In this document: piece after piece, positions 11,805 to 24,052 of the stretch
Layout: each line of letters begins with the position of its first letter
Numbering within the stretch: the stretch's first letter is position 1
Assembly (NCBI GenBank): GCA_019915135.1
Contig: JAHLMK010000023.1
Location: 124,001 to 188,000 of the forward strand
Direction: 5' to 3'
DNA: 64,000 nucleotides
From: Strobilurus pachycystidiatus
Lineage: Eukaryota; Basidiomycota; Agaricomycetes; Agaricales; Physalacriaceae
Translations under genes and position numbers: made by a program
Notes under the pieces: generated by a model
The model's database searches: none
The model's input: the letters and a program-made list of their open reading frames with translations, nothing else
Told to the model about the DNA's origin: nothing

Positions 11805-12116
11805 TACCTTGTAAGCTTTCTATCCCTTCCTTGTCGCTATCGATGCTAACTCGTCTTCAGTCGTAAAAGTATGCATAACTCGTATCATAATACACTCAAA
11901 ACTATCACTAGCCACTAGTCTTTGATTAGCATGCATTCCACGTAGTGTACGACCAAACTCAACCTCAGCCTGAGACTCAGACTGTGCATAAGATCAAGGG
12001 CACGTGGCAGGCGGTTCGACCGCCTACGACTCGAAGTTCAACAAAGCTGAACAAACAACGCGTTGTTCTTTTGCTTCGGCGAGAACCGCGCAACTCGTGC
12101 GCCACCAGGCGTTGCT
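11805..12116. other. Intergenic, RRP9 end to PHD-like gene start
   Basis: Same-strand spacer of 312 bases. No gene seen; holds the RRP9 3' end and the promoter of the next gene. Confidence 0.5.
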
Positions 12117-13062
12117 ATGTCTCTGATTGCGTGCACTGTATGCGGGAGCACTGTCGACAACCGTGAACTGCTCCTCCTGACCTGCAAAGAATGCAGGCGT
12201 AAATACCATCATAGTAAGCACCGATGTCTTCAGCGTGCAGCTGCGATTGACTCGAACTTCAGAATGTCATCAGCCACCCCTTTCTTCTGCAGATATTGCA
12301 GCCCTTATCAGACGGTACCACAACACTGTTGCCGAGCGCAAATCATTGAACTGGACATGTCGACAATGTCAACAATCCGCTGAGCCCACCGTCATGTACA
12401 TAGACTCGGACGATTCGGATATCGAAGAGGTGCTTGATATCCCCAGGAAGCGTGCTCATAATACCAAAGAGGTGTGGCCGCAGAAGAGGACCATTTCGAC
12501 GCGTCCCGAGGAAATCATCCTTTCTGACAGCGAAGACGACCCAGTTCCGATGCCCGAGGCATCACTGTCAACACGCAGTGCTCCGCCAGCATCTCGCAGC
12601 TGCAGCGACTCAATATCAGATGTCGAGCTAATGAATGTCCCCCCACGTAACCTCCATCCACCGCCTCTACGCCACAACTCTCCTTCGGAGGCGTTACCCC
12701 CTTCTCCCATTACCGCGTCCATTCATCAGGAACCAGAAACTCATGCCATGGATGTTGACGAGACTCCGATGAGTGCATCTCAGGAGCAACCTCTGAGAGG
12801 CACGTCGATGGGCCCCGTGATGAAAGAGATGGTTCTCAAGGAGGAGGAGAACTTGGTGGAGATCAAGCCAGAACTTACCCACGAACCATCTCTCAGACCC
12901 ACGTTCCATATTGCGTCCAACTGGTTACAGCCACATCCTCTACTGCCTCAGCCCATTTATGCCTCCCGTCGTCCCGGCAAAGTGGCGCTCAGACATTGCA
13001 GAGCCCATGTCGACATTCAATTCCACTGCTCTCAGTGGACGACAGGTCCTCCCAGGCTTTGA
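12117..13062 (+). CDS. PHD-like zinc finger protein
   Basis: 298 residues from exons 12117-12213 and 12263-13062. The N terminus is a PHD-type Cys4-His-Cys3 finger split by the intron: ACTVCGS, LLTCKEC, KYHHKC, and WTCRQC. The join restores KYHHKCHQPPLSSADIAALI, which is strong evidence for this splice; two other nearby AG sites break the finger. PHD fingers usually read histone tails, so a nuclear role is inferred. The rest is low in structure: acidic patches (IDSDDSDIEEV, LSDSEDDP), then Pro/Ser-rich sequence, with no second domain. The 3' end may differ: another frame stays open past 12911 and a further intron near there cannot be ruled out. Confidence 0.75.
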
Positions 13063-13546
13063 ATTGTGCTTTCGTTTAGTTTGTCACCCTGCTCTCCTTT
13101 TCTCACATTTAGTCGTATGTTATCTGTAGCTATATCCCGCATCTTACCTGTTGTATCTATACCTCACTGAATCGTTCATACAGTCTGGAGCTCAGGCTTT
13201 TCTTGCTCAGGTCGCACAGGCTGATCTGATACTCTTCGTAGGCGAGTCTCGTGAAACTGCAAGCCGTCTCAAGTTGTCCGAGGTCGTGGGCTTCAGAGTC
13301 TGACGGATTCAACCATCTGCTGCGGTGTCATGTCCATGAAGTCAAGTGGAGTTTCGGAGTTGCTCACTGCGCACACTCGAGCAGCTGCGCAACAGTGCCT
13401 AATTCGCCAAGCTATAGTATAGAGTCCATGAAACGCGTATAGCACGGAGCTCAGCGATGATGACCTCCTACCATGGCAAGGTATAAAAAGACGAATGGAT
13501 CAGCGTGGATACCAAATCGCCGACATTCCAAACAGCACAAACGCCA
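13063..13546. other. Intergenic before DUF6593 gene
   Basis: 484 bases with no supported gene. It contains the PHD gene 3' end and, near its right end, a TATA box that fits the next gene. Confidence 0.5.
13482..13489 (+). promoter_or_regulatory. TATA box of DUF6593 gene
   Basis: TATAAAAA lies 58 bases before the start codon at 13547, in a usual position for a fungal core promoter. Basis is motif and spacing only. Confidence 0.55.
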
Positions 13547-14238
13547 ATGAACTTATACCTCTCACATGGAAACCACGTCGCTAACACCGCCTACATGACC
13601 ATCGACGAGTGGACGATCTTCCGCGCTAAGACGCCGTGGTCAATGTTTGGGAAGAAGACCGTCATAAATGGCTCAAATTCCAGCACGGTGGCTAGGATCC
13701 GGTGGAAAAAAGCCGGGTCTACTGTAATTGAGATGGGCGGACATGACGTGAACGCAAAGAAGTATTTCAAACAGTGAGTGGTTCGCGTGTAGTATACTCG
13801 CCTGGTACTGACGATTATTGGAGCGGAAAGAGGTTCACTGCGCCGGATGGCAAAGAGTACAAATGGACGACAAAAAACAACAAGCCTAAGGTTCGTAATA
13901 CGAAGATTTGACGGTAATGTGGCGAGCAAGTGTGCTGATAGACCATCTCTCAGCTTGTCCGCCACGGCATGTTCAGCAACACCCCGGTTGCGAAGTTTCA
14001 CAGAAAGCATTCTGGTCTATTCACAAAGAATAGAAAAGCGTACCTCGAAATCTCACCGGATGGACAACACATTCTTGAGACGATCTTGGTGACGTTCATC
14101 TATTATGAGACCGTCAGGCAAAACTCAAAGAAGGATGGCGACAACACTGGCATTGATCTTGATAGTGGGAGCGATTCGGGCGGCGGCGGCGGTGACAGTG
14201 GAGGAGGGGGTGGAGATGGTGGAGGTATTAGTCTCTAG
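13547..14238 (+). CDS. DUF6593 domain protein
   Basis: 192 residues from exons 13547-13773, 13824-13890 and 13954-14238. The sequence fits the basidiomycete DUF6593 family as I recall it: MNLYLSHGNHVANTAYM at the start, IFRAKTP, then FTAPDGKEYKW, PVAKFHRKH, RKAYLEISPDGQHILET and ILVTFIYYETVRQNS. The C terminus is a Gly/Asp/Ser-rich run (about 14157-14226) that looks disordered. The family is widespread and multicopy in mushrooms; no biochemical role is known. The start is the ATG at 13547 because it opens the family N terminus and follows a TATA box; the open frame upstream has only a GTG. Confidence 0.85.
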
Positions 14239-14421
14239 ACTGAATCGTTTGTACGTATGACGATTTAGGGAGAAGCCATCCTTTCTCTCAACGACAAATA
14301 GAATGTGACATCCAACCTATTCATAGCATGATTACAGAAATTGTATAAGAATACACAGAGCTTTGCAGCTAACAAGCACAACACGAAGAACGAAAAAAAA
14401 GATAGCTGAGAAAAAGACAAC

Positions 14422-17400
14422 TTATGACCCGTTACACCGTTTCTCCACGACCCGTCTATGTCCGTTGAACCTCAAGTGAACCTCGAAGTTAGACAGTGTC
14501 TCTCCGGGACCTGGTTTATACAGCTGACAAGGCATTAGACATGACGCTTGCACAAAAGAGGAGGACAACGTACCTTTCCAGGACAATCGAGGCACTTTAT
14601 CCGCCATTTGGGTTCGCTGCTCTGATTGACTTTGCGAAGCGCAACTTCAAACTTGTCGTTTGGATAGCGAACCTGGATAGCTTGCATCGCACTAGCAAGC
14701 CATTGAGGCGGCTGCGGCTGTGTCAGCGTCAACAGGGAATAATTGACGGTATCTCAACTAACCCATGATCTTTGTGCGGAAGGAGATTTTGAGGGTTCAG
14801 AGGCAGCACCCGAGGGCGACGGGGAAACCGGCCTTTCACGAGATGGGGACGGGGATTTTGGAGGAGCGGGAGGGTGATGATGGCCGTTGGCTTTGCGATG
14901 TGACAGCGGGGCCTCCGAAATACTCGAGGCTGTCGAGACAGGCGAAAGGGCATTATCCATTCGAGAAGGTGGCATCTCAAAATCGTCATCTTCCTTGATC
15001 TGTGGTGATTGCGCATCGGAACGGGGTGTCGATGCCGCCTGAGCACGTAGGGCGGCAGCGCCGCCTTTCTTCCTCGATCTCGGCGTATCCAGATCCCTTC
15101 TAGAGTGATGTTCAGGGTTCGTGTTATACTCTACTGGACGCGGACGGCGATGCCGATGCCAGAATTTGCCTATGTCCATTTAGATGACGCGCGAGTGAAG
15201 ATGCGGGCAAAGTACGTACCACAAGTACCACACTGTGACTTATCACCCAATGGACCTTTCCTCCTGCCCACCGCAATGTTTTCTGGGCAGCCACAATTAG
15301 AGCAGTGCCAGACACCGTTGATGATATTCTTGTGTTGTCCTTCAGCATATTCGCGTTCCTTGGCTTCTCTCTCCAGCTCCTTGGATTTCTTCGCGCTGAC
15401 TGCTATCTTTCCTGAGTGGTCTGAAGCATCGGCTGCAGTCGACCGAGTCGGTGCTTGAACGCGAGCACGAGGCCGAAGAACAGAATCCGGGAAGTCTGGC
15501 GCCTTAGAAAGCCATTTTTGTTTCTTCTCCTTGGGCGGTGGCGGAGGGAGCTGAGATTGGGATGAAGTGGGTGCCTGCGTGAGAAGAGGTTGACCATTCT
15601 CTGACGCCACCATATTCGCGATGGTCAGGGAAGCGGCGGCGGCGGCGGCACGACGAGAGGTTGGCGCATTCGCGGCGGCTTGCAAAGCCACGATGGCGGG
15701 GTCCAGTTCCGGGAAACCATACGCAGGTGTGCGATATGTGCGAATGGCCTCGCGATCTGGCAGCGCCACACCTCTTCTCCCTCTAGTGTTTCTCTTTTTC
15801 CGCTTGTTCATGTCCTTGTCCCGTTCCTTCTCGTGCCGCTCTAGTTCTCCATCGCTAAGCGAGTTCAGGAGTGGAGTGAAGGCTTGCACTTGATCGATTG
15901 GACGAGTAGCGGAAGATAGGCTTGGGAGGAAGGCTCCACGAAGCTCATCGTCCTGAACAGGCGTTCCATCCGACGGGTGGCCAATCAGGAACAATGACTT
16001 CTGATGTGTCTGAATTTGTTCGCGGATGGAGTGTGCAATCGCAGTCCTGAAAAATGATGAGGGTGAGATTCAAACGCAGGCATAGCATACACACCGAAAT
16101 TCGCCTCCCAACCCGAGGTCTTGGGTGTAAATATCGGCGAAAGATTCGGGGGAGGCGTAGGCATTATCCAAGTCCCACTCAAATTGATCTTCCAGTTTCA
16201 TTGACCCGACGATAATATCAAGCTAAGGCACATCTTCATTGACACGCATTTTATAAATGGAACGAGAGAACGTACCCTGATAAGAATTCGCATGTCTTCA
16301 TGCAGTTCTTTCTCGTCAATCCTAAACTCATCGACACGCATTGATTTGTCGTCAGGCGCAAGGCGTCTCCGCTTGGCGTTCTGATCGTCTTCATCTGCGA
16401 AGTCGGCGTGAACTCTCTTTCTCCACTTCTTCCACCACAATACATCTTCCGAGGCCAGGTTCCCAGCCTGTACGAACGTGGAGTGAGAATCCCTGATCAG
16501 CTCGCCACCCTCCCCGTCGTAGTTGGTCGAGTGTGCCTTATAATCGCTAAGTTGATCCTGTATGGCTTTGACGATGACAGAATGATAGCTCGGCGACAGT
16601 TTGTAGTCCTCAACGACAGACTGAGCGAAAGCCTCCGGAGTGACAACAGGATCTAAAAAGAGTGGACTGTCAGTCGATATGTGATTGACATACAAGCTAA
16701 CTGACCGTGCAGGTTCCAGATGAAGGTATCCCGCATCTTCTGGTGCTGATCCACGTCAAACTCTAAACGTATCGGAACGAGCTCTTCGGGTACGTTGGCG
16801 TACTGAGGTTCAATTTTTCTGGGCCTACAAACACAGTCAATGAATGAATAGGGTACACGGAAAAAGAAAGCTTACAGTTTCAGTCCCTCTCTGCGCTCAA
16901 CTTTAGATCGTCCCCTGGCCTCTTTCCTAGCTCGGGACCCAGGATATTTCACGTCAAACCTGGGGCGGTGATTGCTTGGCAGCGTCGTGTGAAGGCCGAC
17001 GGAAACGCCGCCGCCACGCTCCCACCAACGCTTGCCCAATGCTTCTCGCTCTTTCTCCATGCGCTCGCGCATCTGCAGGTACACCTCTTCGTACTCCTTG
17101 TCCAGCTTCATCCAGTCCTTCACTTGCCCTCGCTCGGCTTCACTGATCTCTGGTATCAGCTTGAGTGAATCTTTCAAAGGTACCGGAGTGATCACTGTCA
17201 CGGCTCTGTTCAGATCCGCTGGCAGCGGCGGAAGCTTGTGTACGATGGGTGGAGGTTGGGCAGAGGTAGTCGAGGTCGATGTGGGAGGTGGGACTGCCGG
17301 AGTCGATGTTCGAGCAGGAGTTGCCGGCCGTGGGGCGCTGGCCGGAGTAGCTGCACGAGCAGAGGATGGGGCGGGTGTTGGGGTAGACCTCGCTGGCGGC

Positions 17401-18776
17401 GCTTGGTGGGAACCATGCTCAGCTTGACCGTTGATGTTGGTCGGGGTAGCAGTTGCTGCTCGAGATACAGACGGCATTCGAGGCGTTCCGCTCTTGGCAA
17501 AACTTGGGCCATTTGAGCTTGAAGAGACCGGTCTCGCAGGGGAGTTGACCATATTCGCAGATTGCGGAGGGAAAATACTATTGTCGATCCTGGGGCTGCT
17601 CGGGACACGCCCTGCGCTGACAGGCGACGATTGTGGATACATGTTGCCAGTGGGAGAATGCTCGGGCATGGAGGGTTTGGGTCCGAACCCGCCCATTGCG
17701 CTAGTAGGACGCATGTGCTCCAAGCTAGGAGGTCGTCGCATGCTCATGGAGGTGCCAGGACGTACACCAGGAGGAGGCGGCGGCATCATGGATGGATGCG
17801 AGCTGGAACTCGTTGGGCGGTCGTTTCCAAAGTTTCCCGGAAACTGCTGCTGGGGCGACTGGTGGGGTTGGGCCCCGCCCATATTCTGCATCATTTGCTC
17901 ATGCTGCATTCGCGTGCGTTCCTTCATCTTCTGAGCAACCTGATTGTGGAGGAGTTGTTTATCGTGGGGGCTCAGAGATTGAAACTGTTCCCGAGACATG
18001 CCCGTGGCCTGTAGGATCACGTTGACTTGTTGTTGAGCGGGGTTCGACTGGCCAGACTGTTGGGAAGGATTGTGTTGGGATGGTATGGGACCTCCGCCAT
18101 TGAAGCCTGAGGCATTGCTTCCTCCACCGAACTGAGAGCCAAATGAGCCGCCCAATGAAGTGGCAGTTATTCCACCAACAGAGGTCCCCGGTCGTTGCAT
18201 GGACATGCCGTCGCTCATGTTCATGTTCATCATGTTTGGGAGCGGTGTACCCATACCGCCACCAGCTCCCATTCCCATGCCAGGACCGTTCGATAAATTG
18301 TTGGTCATGCCACCGGCGAGGCTGGGCCCGCCTATGTTCCCGCCCATGCCGCTGCCGTTCATTCCGCCGCCTCCGCCCATGCCGCCAGGCATTCCTCCTC
18401 CTATTCCAATGTTGCCCAGGCCGCCCATGTTACCGCCCATGCTAGCCATGCCGCCGCCGATGGCGTTATGACCCATGCCACCCATAGCGTTATGGCCCAT
18501 AGATCCTGGCATGGAGTTCCCACCCATTGGTCCGCCAATACCACCGCCCATCATGTTAAGGCCACTACCGCCACCGTTCATCATGCCGCGTCCTTGCATG
18601 AGCTGGGAGGGGTTCATAGCGCCGGCACCCATCATGCCTAGGTTCATGTTGGGGCCCATACCGCCCATGATCTGAGCTGGGTTGATGCCGCCAGCTTGAC
18701 CGAGAAGAGCTGAGGGATTGATGCCTCCATGTTGTTGGTGATGAGAGAAGGAGTTTGAAGAGTACGCGGGGTTCAT
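14422..18776 (-). CDS. SNF5: SNF5/SMARCB1-type chromatin remodelling subunit with GATA-like finger
   Basis: 1334 residues from exons 18776-16876, 16824-16706, 16652-16276, 16222-16095, 16046-15220, 15169-14763, 14717-14574 and 14523-14422; all joins keep frame. SNF5 is a core subunit of SWI/SNF ATP-dependent remodellers. Residues 1-220 are Met/Gly/Asn-rich and low complexity; 230-330 are Gln-rich, then Pro/Ser-rich. The SNF5 repeats follow: PEELVPIRLEFDVDQHQKMRDTF and LDIIVGSMKLEDQFEWDLDN. A Cys4 finger (CSNCGCPEN, then CGTCGKFWHRHRRPRPVEY), split by an intron, resembles a GATA finger. The end has PDKFEVALRK-like and PGPGETLSNFEVHL motifs seen in basidiomycete homologues. An Sfh1 (RSC) assignment cannot be excluded. 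Several long open frames on the opposite strand of the first exon are shadows of its composition. Confidence 0.9.
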
Positions 18777-20551
18777 GAGTTGTGGTCAAGAGCCTGTCAG
18801 GCTCTAGGTCGACGAACGAGGAGAAGAAGAGGATGTGAGACGCTGTGGTTCCGCTGGTGTGAGTGGACGAGGAGCCTGAGTGCGTTGGCTACGCACCTGA
18901 GCCAAGATGCTCAACAGAAGGACCTGGGGAAGTGGCGTAAAAGAGTAGGAGGGAGCTGGAGGAATGCTGAGAGGCGCGAGGAATGAATAGAGGCGTAGAT
19001 ACCTTTGCCACCCAGATGAACGCCACGGATTGTCGCGTCACGGAGAAGAATAGAATAGTCCTTAAATTGGTATAAGAGGATAGCCGCGGGCTGCATTGGT
19101 GAGCGCGATGGACAAGGAAGGGACTGCGAGGACATACTAGAAGAGCCGGGTGATGGACGACGTCGGCAGGAAAAGTGACAGGTACTCACGAAGCTGCAAG
19201 ACGCTGATGAGTCGTAGCACAGATGGGTCCGGGAGGAGATCAGACGTACAAATGGTTGAGGACTAGCTTTGCTCTAATAGCACCAGTCAGCCATCAGCAT
19301 ACCACGCGTAACGGTTGAGGGAGCGCAGACTGACCTCTACGCAAGCATGCCCTTTGCAGGATGTCAATAATAGTCGCCAAAAGTGGTACTGACGCGGGAC
19401 GACAAGGGAGAAGCGGCAGACCGAGCGGACAATGACTTGCACCCAGGCGGCTTTGGATGAGCAAAGCGAAGTGCGTGTCACGGACGGGTGACTGTGTGAC
19501 AATTTCCCAACATCTTCCCAGTTTAGTAATCAGCTCTGTATCCCGCAGACTGGATGAATCGCAAACTGGATGACGGGACGGAGGCTTTGCGCAAAGGGAA
19601 ACGGGAGGGGGGACAAGTTCAAGTCACACCCCGCTTTCTACTCCCGGCGTAGTTTTCACTCTTATTTGATCAAGATCCAGATCTTACGTCCGCGTTCCGG
19701 GTACTCCCTTTGCGCCTCGCGAACCCATTCCAAAAGGAATTGGGTTGTGGTACCACTATCTCAGACTACTGCCCGTCCAGCCTCCTCCCCAGCATCCGGG
19801 TTATGCGTCCATCCCTCTTGTCTGATGCGCCGTTTCCACAATCTCTTCAAGAAATCCTGAATCCGCCGACGCCACTCAGTGTCAAACTATAGCCATCTAT
19901 GTCTCCTGACTCTCACGTCCCCGCTACCTTGTATATCCTTCCCTGATCCTGCCTGCTGGAATCGCGTCATCCTCTACTTAATCATCCCTCTCATGTGCGC
20001 CCTGATAGAGGTGGGCACGAAGAATCGTGATTGGTTATCGGTTCCCTTGACTCCATTCACCGGACAGCAAGTTACATCAGGTTCGGAGGCCTTTCAATTC
20101 GAATCTCCCGACGCGTGGCCAGACATACTTACATCCCGTCTCGATTCGAGTTTCCAGATCCCGACTGGTCCGAGTCCGGTTCCCATCTTCCAGCGTGTCC
20201 GTCCAAAATTAACACGCGCTTCGCCAAATTGAGTCAATTGACTCTGAAGTAAGTACCGATCTATGAAAGTTGCTTGAACATTGGCAGTGGGCGAAAGGTA
20301 CTTCAACAAGCTAGACACATGCCCATCCGTTCATTGACATCCGTTAATGATCATCCCTTCTTTCATTCAAAGAACGATATCCCATGACTGTGCCCCGCTT
20401 GATTCTCCGTTACTTCGGTATCTATACTCCGTTCAAACCAAGGTTCACACATATCATGTCTTTTTTGGAAAACATATCGATCGCTGATTCATATATACAG
20501 AGCGGTGTTATTTATGCGACGCCTGTCGCGTTGCATGGAGCTGGCATAAAA
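18777..20551. other. Gene-free stretch between SNF5 and pectinase genes
   Basis: About 1.8 kb. Short open frames only, on both strands, none with family features. The left part should contain the SNF5 promoter and 5' leader; several GT-AG pairs there would allow a spliced leader. Confidence 0.45.
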
Positions 20552-22525
20552 TCATCTTTGACACTTATCCAACCGCGGAACAACATGAGGCGCACCTTCA
20601 AGGCCCTCGAGGTTGGTCACATTCTTGCATATGTATTCCGGCGCCTCGTTTGCAGGTCCAGACACATCGAAGTCGGAGAATAGGATGTTGGCGCAACCGA
20701 CCGCCGGGCTACACTCGAGGTCCACAACTGCCGACGGTACGTCAGATTTCATATGCGTGCTTTGCGAAGACGCGTGCGTACTGATGTTCGTCAGGGCGGT
20801 GCCAGTCCAGTTACTGAATGTCAAATTTTCGAAGGTCAACTGTGAGGGCAAGTCGGTACTATGGAGAATCAGGAACCTTCGATTGCGATCTCAAGCGGCG
20901 CGACGAACCTGCTTCCTCCATTCGTCTGATATAAATGTATTGGCCGATTCACACCCTCTAGATACACGTTGCTCGCCGACAGATTTGACACGATACCTAC
21001 GGTAATTGTCCAGGTTTTGATGAAGTTGATACTGTCATACTCACCAGTTCCACCGCCACCGCCTGTGGGCGGCGAACCGTGGATGGTTCCTGTCCAGGTC
21101 TTCAAGTAGACCTGTCCCGACATGTCAGTGTCAAGTAGTCAGCTGGGAATCTTGTACGCATCACTCCATTTGCCATGTTCGGTTGTATGTTAGACGCGAT
21201 GCGCAGAATCTGTAGGCGAGGAAGCACGTTCTAGATTCAACCGTCGTATGACAAGCCCGGTACCTTGAGGTCTTCCAGATGTACATTGTGCACGTTATCG
21301 CTCTGCGTGACGGCTATGTGTAAGAGCAATGGAAGATGACACCAAATCTCGACCATACGAGGTTGAAATACTGTCCCAGAGACCCAATCGCAATGCCGTT
21401 TCCACCGTGGCAGGTGATGTTCCTAGCCAAAATATCGGACGAGTTCTGTTGGTAAAGAGAGAGTCGGGCCGAGGGTCAGGTATCCAGTAGGGCTCGTCTG
21501 ACAATCACCCGGCTTACACCTTTGATAGCAAGACAGTCGTCGCCGCAAGTGATGTCCCAATTCAGCAAGTCGAGGTTGTCACTCCGGTATGTGTTTATGC
21601 CATCCGTATTGGGGACGATGCTGAACATAGAAGTGTCAAGTCTTGGCCTAGTAAATCGCGGATCAGGTTGATACGTACTTCTGGCCAGCGAAAGCCGGAT
21701 TAGTGTTCGTTGCGTTACAAAGCATTCCATCGTAGGTTACATGGCTAGACTCTGCCACAGTGTTACACCAGAAGGGAGGGGCTTCAATCCTGAAGCTCTT
21801 GATCGTCGCTTGCTTTACTTGATATAGAGTCAGAGAGATTGGCCGACCATCACCGTCAAGCCTGGTGACATTGGTAAAATAGTTCCACCAGACCTAGTAT
21901 ACTCAGTCACAGCTAGCCACTTGAACGAAATCGACCTACCTGTCCGTTCCCGTTTATGCCTCCAACATTATGCGCATCGACGACGAAGTCTTCACCAGTC
22001 AGAACAAACCATGATGCTTGATTCTGAGAACGGCTTGACTTAGTAATCTTGCCTTCCTGTAAGTCGAAGAGGTTAGCTTACTTGGATAAAAACAACACGA
22101 TACGTATTCTCTGATTGAAGCCAGTAGTCGACCGGGCCCGTAAACTGGCCGAAAGGTCAGTCTTCGTTGGGTCTACATAATCCAAAAGGCATCGAACACT
22201 TAGATAACCGTACATGTCGATCCTCGAGGACTTCAGGTCCCAAGTCATCTTGCTAAACTCTAGCGTGAGACAGCATGATATCATTTGAACTCTGAGCACA
22301 CCGTGTGATGTTATACGTTCCCTCCTGGAAGACGACCGTACCAAAGTGTCCGCATTGTTCAATGGCCTTTTCGACCTGTCGCAGATATGAACATCCAACA
22401 AAGAAACGAGGATCGGGACCAACTTGATCTGTGTCGTCGAAGCCGACGCCCAGCGGGTTGAGCTCACAAGATGTCGCAGAAATAGCGCCTGCCAAGTAGA
22501 CGAGAAAACCCAGGAGTATGAGCAT
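20552..22525 (-). CDS. Glycoside hydrolase family 28, exopolygalacturonase-like, secreted
   Basis: 440-residue pectinase of family GH28 with a signal peptide (MLILLGFLVYLAGAISA). Thirteen exons: 22525-22302, 22252-22198, 22144-22082, 22023-21940, 21893-21679, 21620-21518, 21445-21359, 21302-21264, 21209-21165, 21111-21045, 20996-20909, 20858-20782, 20727-20552. GH28 catalytic motifs are present: IVPNTDGINTY, ITCGDDCLAIKG and CHGGNGIAIGSLGQY. The usual fourth motif R-[IV]-K appears as YLK in GVYLKTWTG, so the Arg is not seen. The GGNGIAIGSLG form and SWFVLTGEDFVVDAHN region point to an exo-acting type; exact substrate (polygalacturonan or a related pectin chain) is inference. The last intron (20781-20728) is optional, since frame stays open without it; it is favoured because it joins TNI to VDLECSPAVGC as in relatives. 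Confidence 0.9.
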
Positions 22526-22583
22526 GGTGGTGTGTGCGGCACAGTGGGAAGTGATAGAAAGACTTTAAATTCCGTACTTCAGG

Positions 22584-22591
22584 TTTATAAA
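22584..22591 (-). promoter_or_regulatory. TATA box of the GH28 gene
   Basis: Palindromic TTTATAAA lies 59 bases upstream of the start codon at 22525 on the minus strand. Call rests on motif and spacing only. Confidence 0.45.
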
Positions 22592-24052
22592 CGGCACATC
22601 ATCATAGTGGAGGACTGGTGGAGGAGAATGAAAGTCGATGGTCATGAGGAACAAGAGAAGCGGGTCCATCCCGGGCCGGTCATTCAAGTTCGAAACTGCA
22701 GGTGTTGGTCAGAAGGGACAGGATCAATGAAAGGAAGCACGAACGGCAGAGACAGTCGCGCAAGTCGCATATACGAGAAGCGAACGTCAGACTCGGTGCT
22801 TGTACTCATAGATTGAACTGATTCTGCGAGACCACCAGCGATGAGAAGTTTGCGTGGAAGGCGCGATCCACGGCGTTTGTGACCTCCAAACCCTCCTCAT
22901 ATTATTTACTCCAGAGGTGGGCAATACTTCGCCAACCCGGTGAAATTCTTCACTCGCGAAAAGCGATCGCCTTCTCGTGAATGTCAGCTTTCAGAGAGTC
23001 TCTGACATCCTTCTCTTATATATACAGTTCTGCGGGAAAGATGTCAGCGTCGGAATCCGAGGCAGGTCGCTCGGACAAGGCGTCGTCGTGATCGTGGTCT
23101 GAGCAGCCTAGATAGAGTGGATTGACATTGGTAGGTGGGCTGCTACAACACCCATAACGGAATTTTGTAGCGAGAATGAGCTGATAAGCCATGTCCTTTC
23201 TATTCGAGTAGATCCAGATGCGGGCCGAAACTCTTGGCCGCCAAAGAAGCATTTCTTGAGGTTATTGCAACCTTTCAGTGCCAGGTGGGTGTCATACAAG
23301 ACCTTGACTGAGTAACGAGTCTACATCTGTAGAAATGGTTCTATCCCAGCAGGACAAGTCCGTACTTTGCGCAATTTCATGTGGTTTTGCATGATGAGTG
23401 TTTTATTCACATAGAGTTTGAGTCTCTCCTCTTGAGAGTCGCAATGTCAGCGAAGGTAACAGAGGTGATAGAGAGATGACTAACTGCATTATGCTTGGGA
23501 AGCCAAGGTATTCCCGCACGCGTCTTCGCGCCGCAAGGCTGTTACTAGTAAGTTTTGAGGACTGCACGGAGTCCCGCGCATTGCTAGAACGAAGGTATTC
23601 AAACGAGTACCAGCTGTCATGGAAAGATGGGGGTCAATGTGCGCGGAAGTCGGGAGGATTTGGTAGAGAGCATAGCGATTGAAATGAGGACAAGGTGACG
23701 GTCTTACGGAAACATTGACGGCGACCCTCACGTAACGGTATGACTCTGAGGCAATGACCCACGTGCACGTGAGGGCAGCAATGATACCTGACTTTAAACT
23801 TACCCTCCCAGTAAGAACGCTATAGTCTGGCTATAGTACAGAGTCATTGCGAGGCAACGCGGAAGAGGAATCGTTCCAATCTGATACAATAAATACTCGA
23901 AAATCACTTGAACCGGTGACAAGTACTAGCTATAGGTACGGTTGTCAGTCCCTAGAATTGTTACATTGTACAAGATAGAAAGCGTATATTCAAGAGACAG
24001 ACACCCAATGCTTTACACTCTTCAAAATAGAAACTTTCATGGAGAGAAACAT
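22592..24052. other. Gene-free or unresolved stretch
   Basis: About 1.5 kb with no confident gene. Minus-strand open pieces between 23731 and 23016 (for example DHDHDDALSERPASDSDAD at 23016-23110) have a gene-like acidic end, but no start, splice set or family could be assigned. Confidence 0.3.

Noticed and set aside
17032..18471. Several long plus-strand open frames opposite the SNF5 first exon
   Set aside because: They are Pro/Gly/Met-rich mirrors of the low-complexity coding strand, with no family features or splice support.
23016..23731. Minus-strand pieces ending in an acidic tail
   Set aside because: No start codon, exon set or family could be fitted; kept only as an unresolved stretch.
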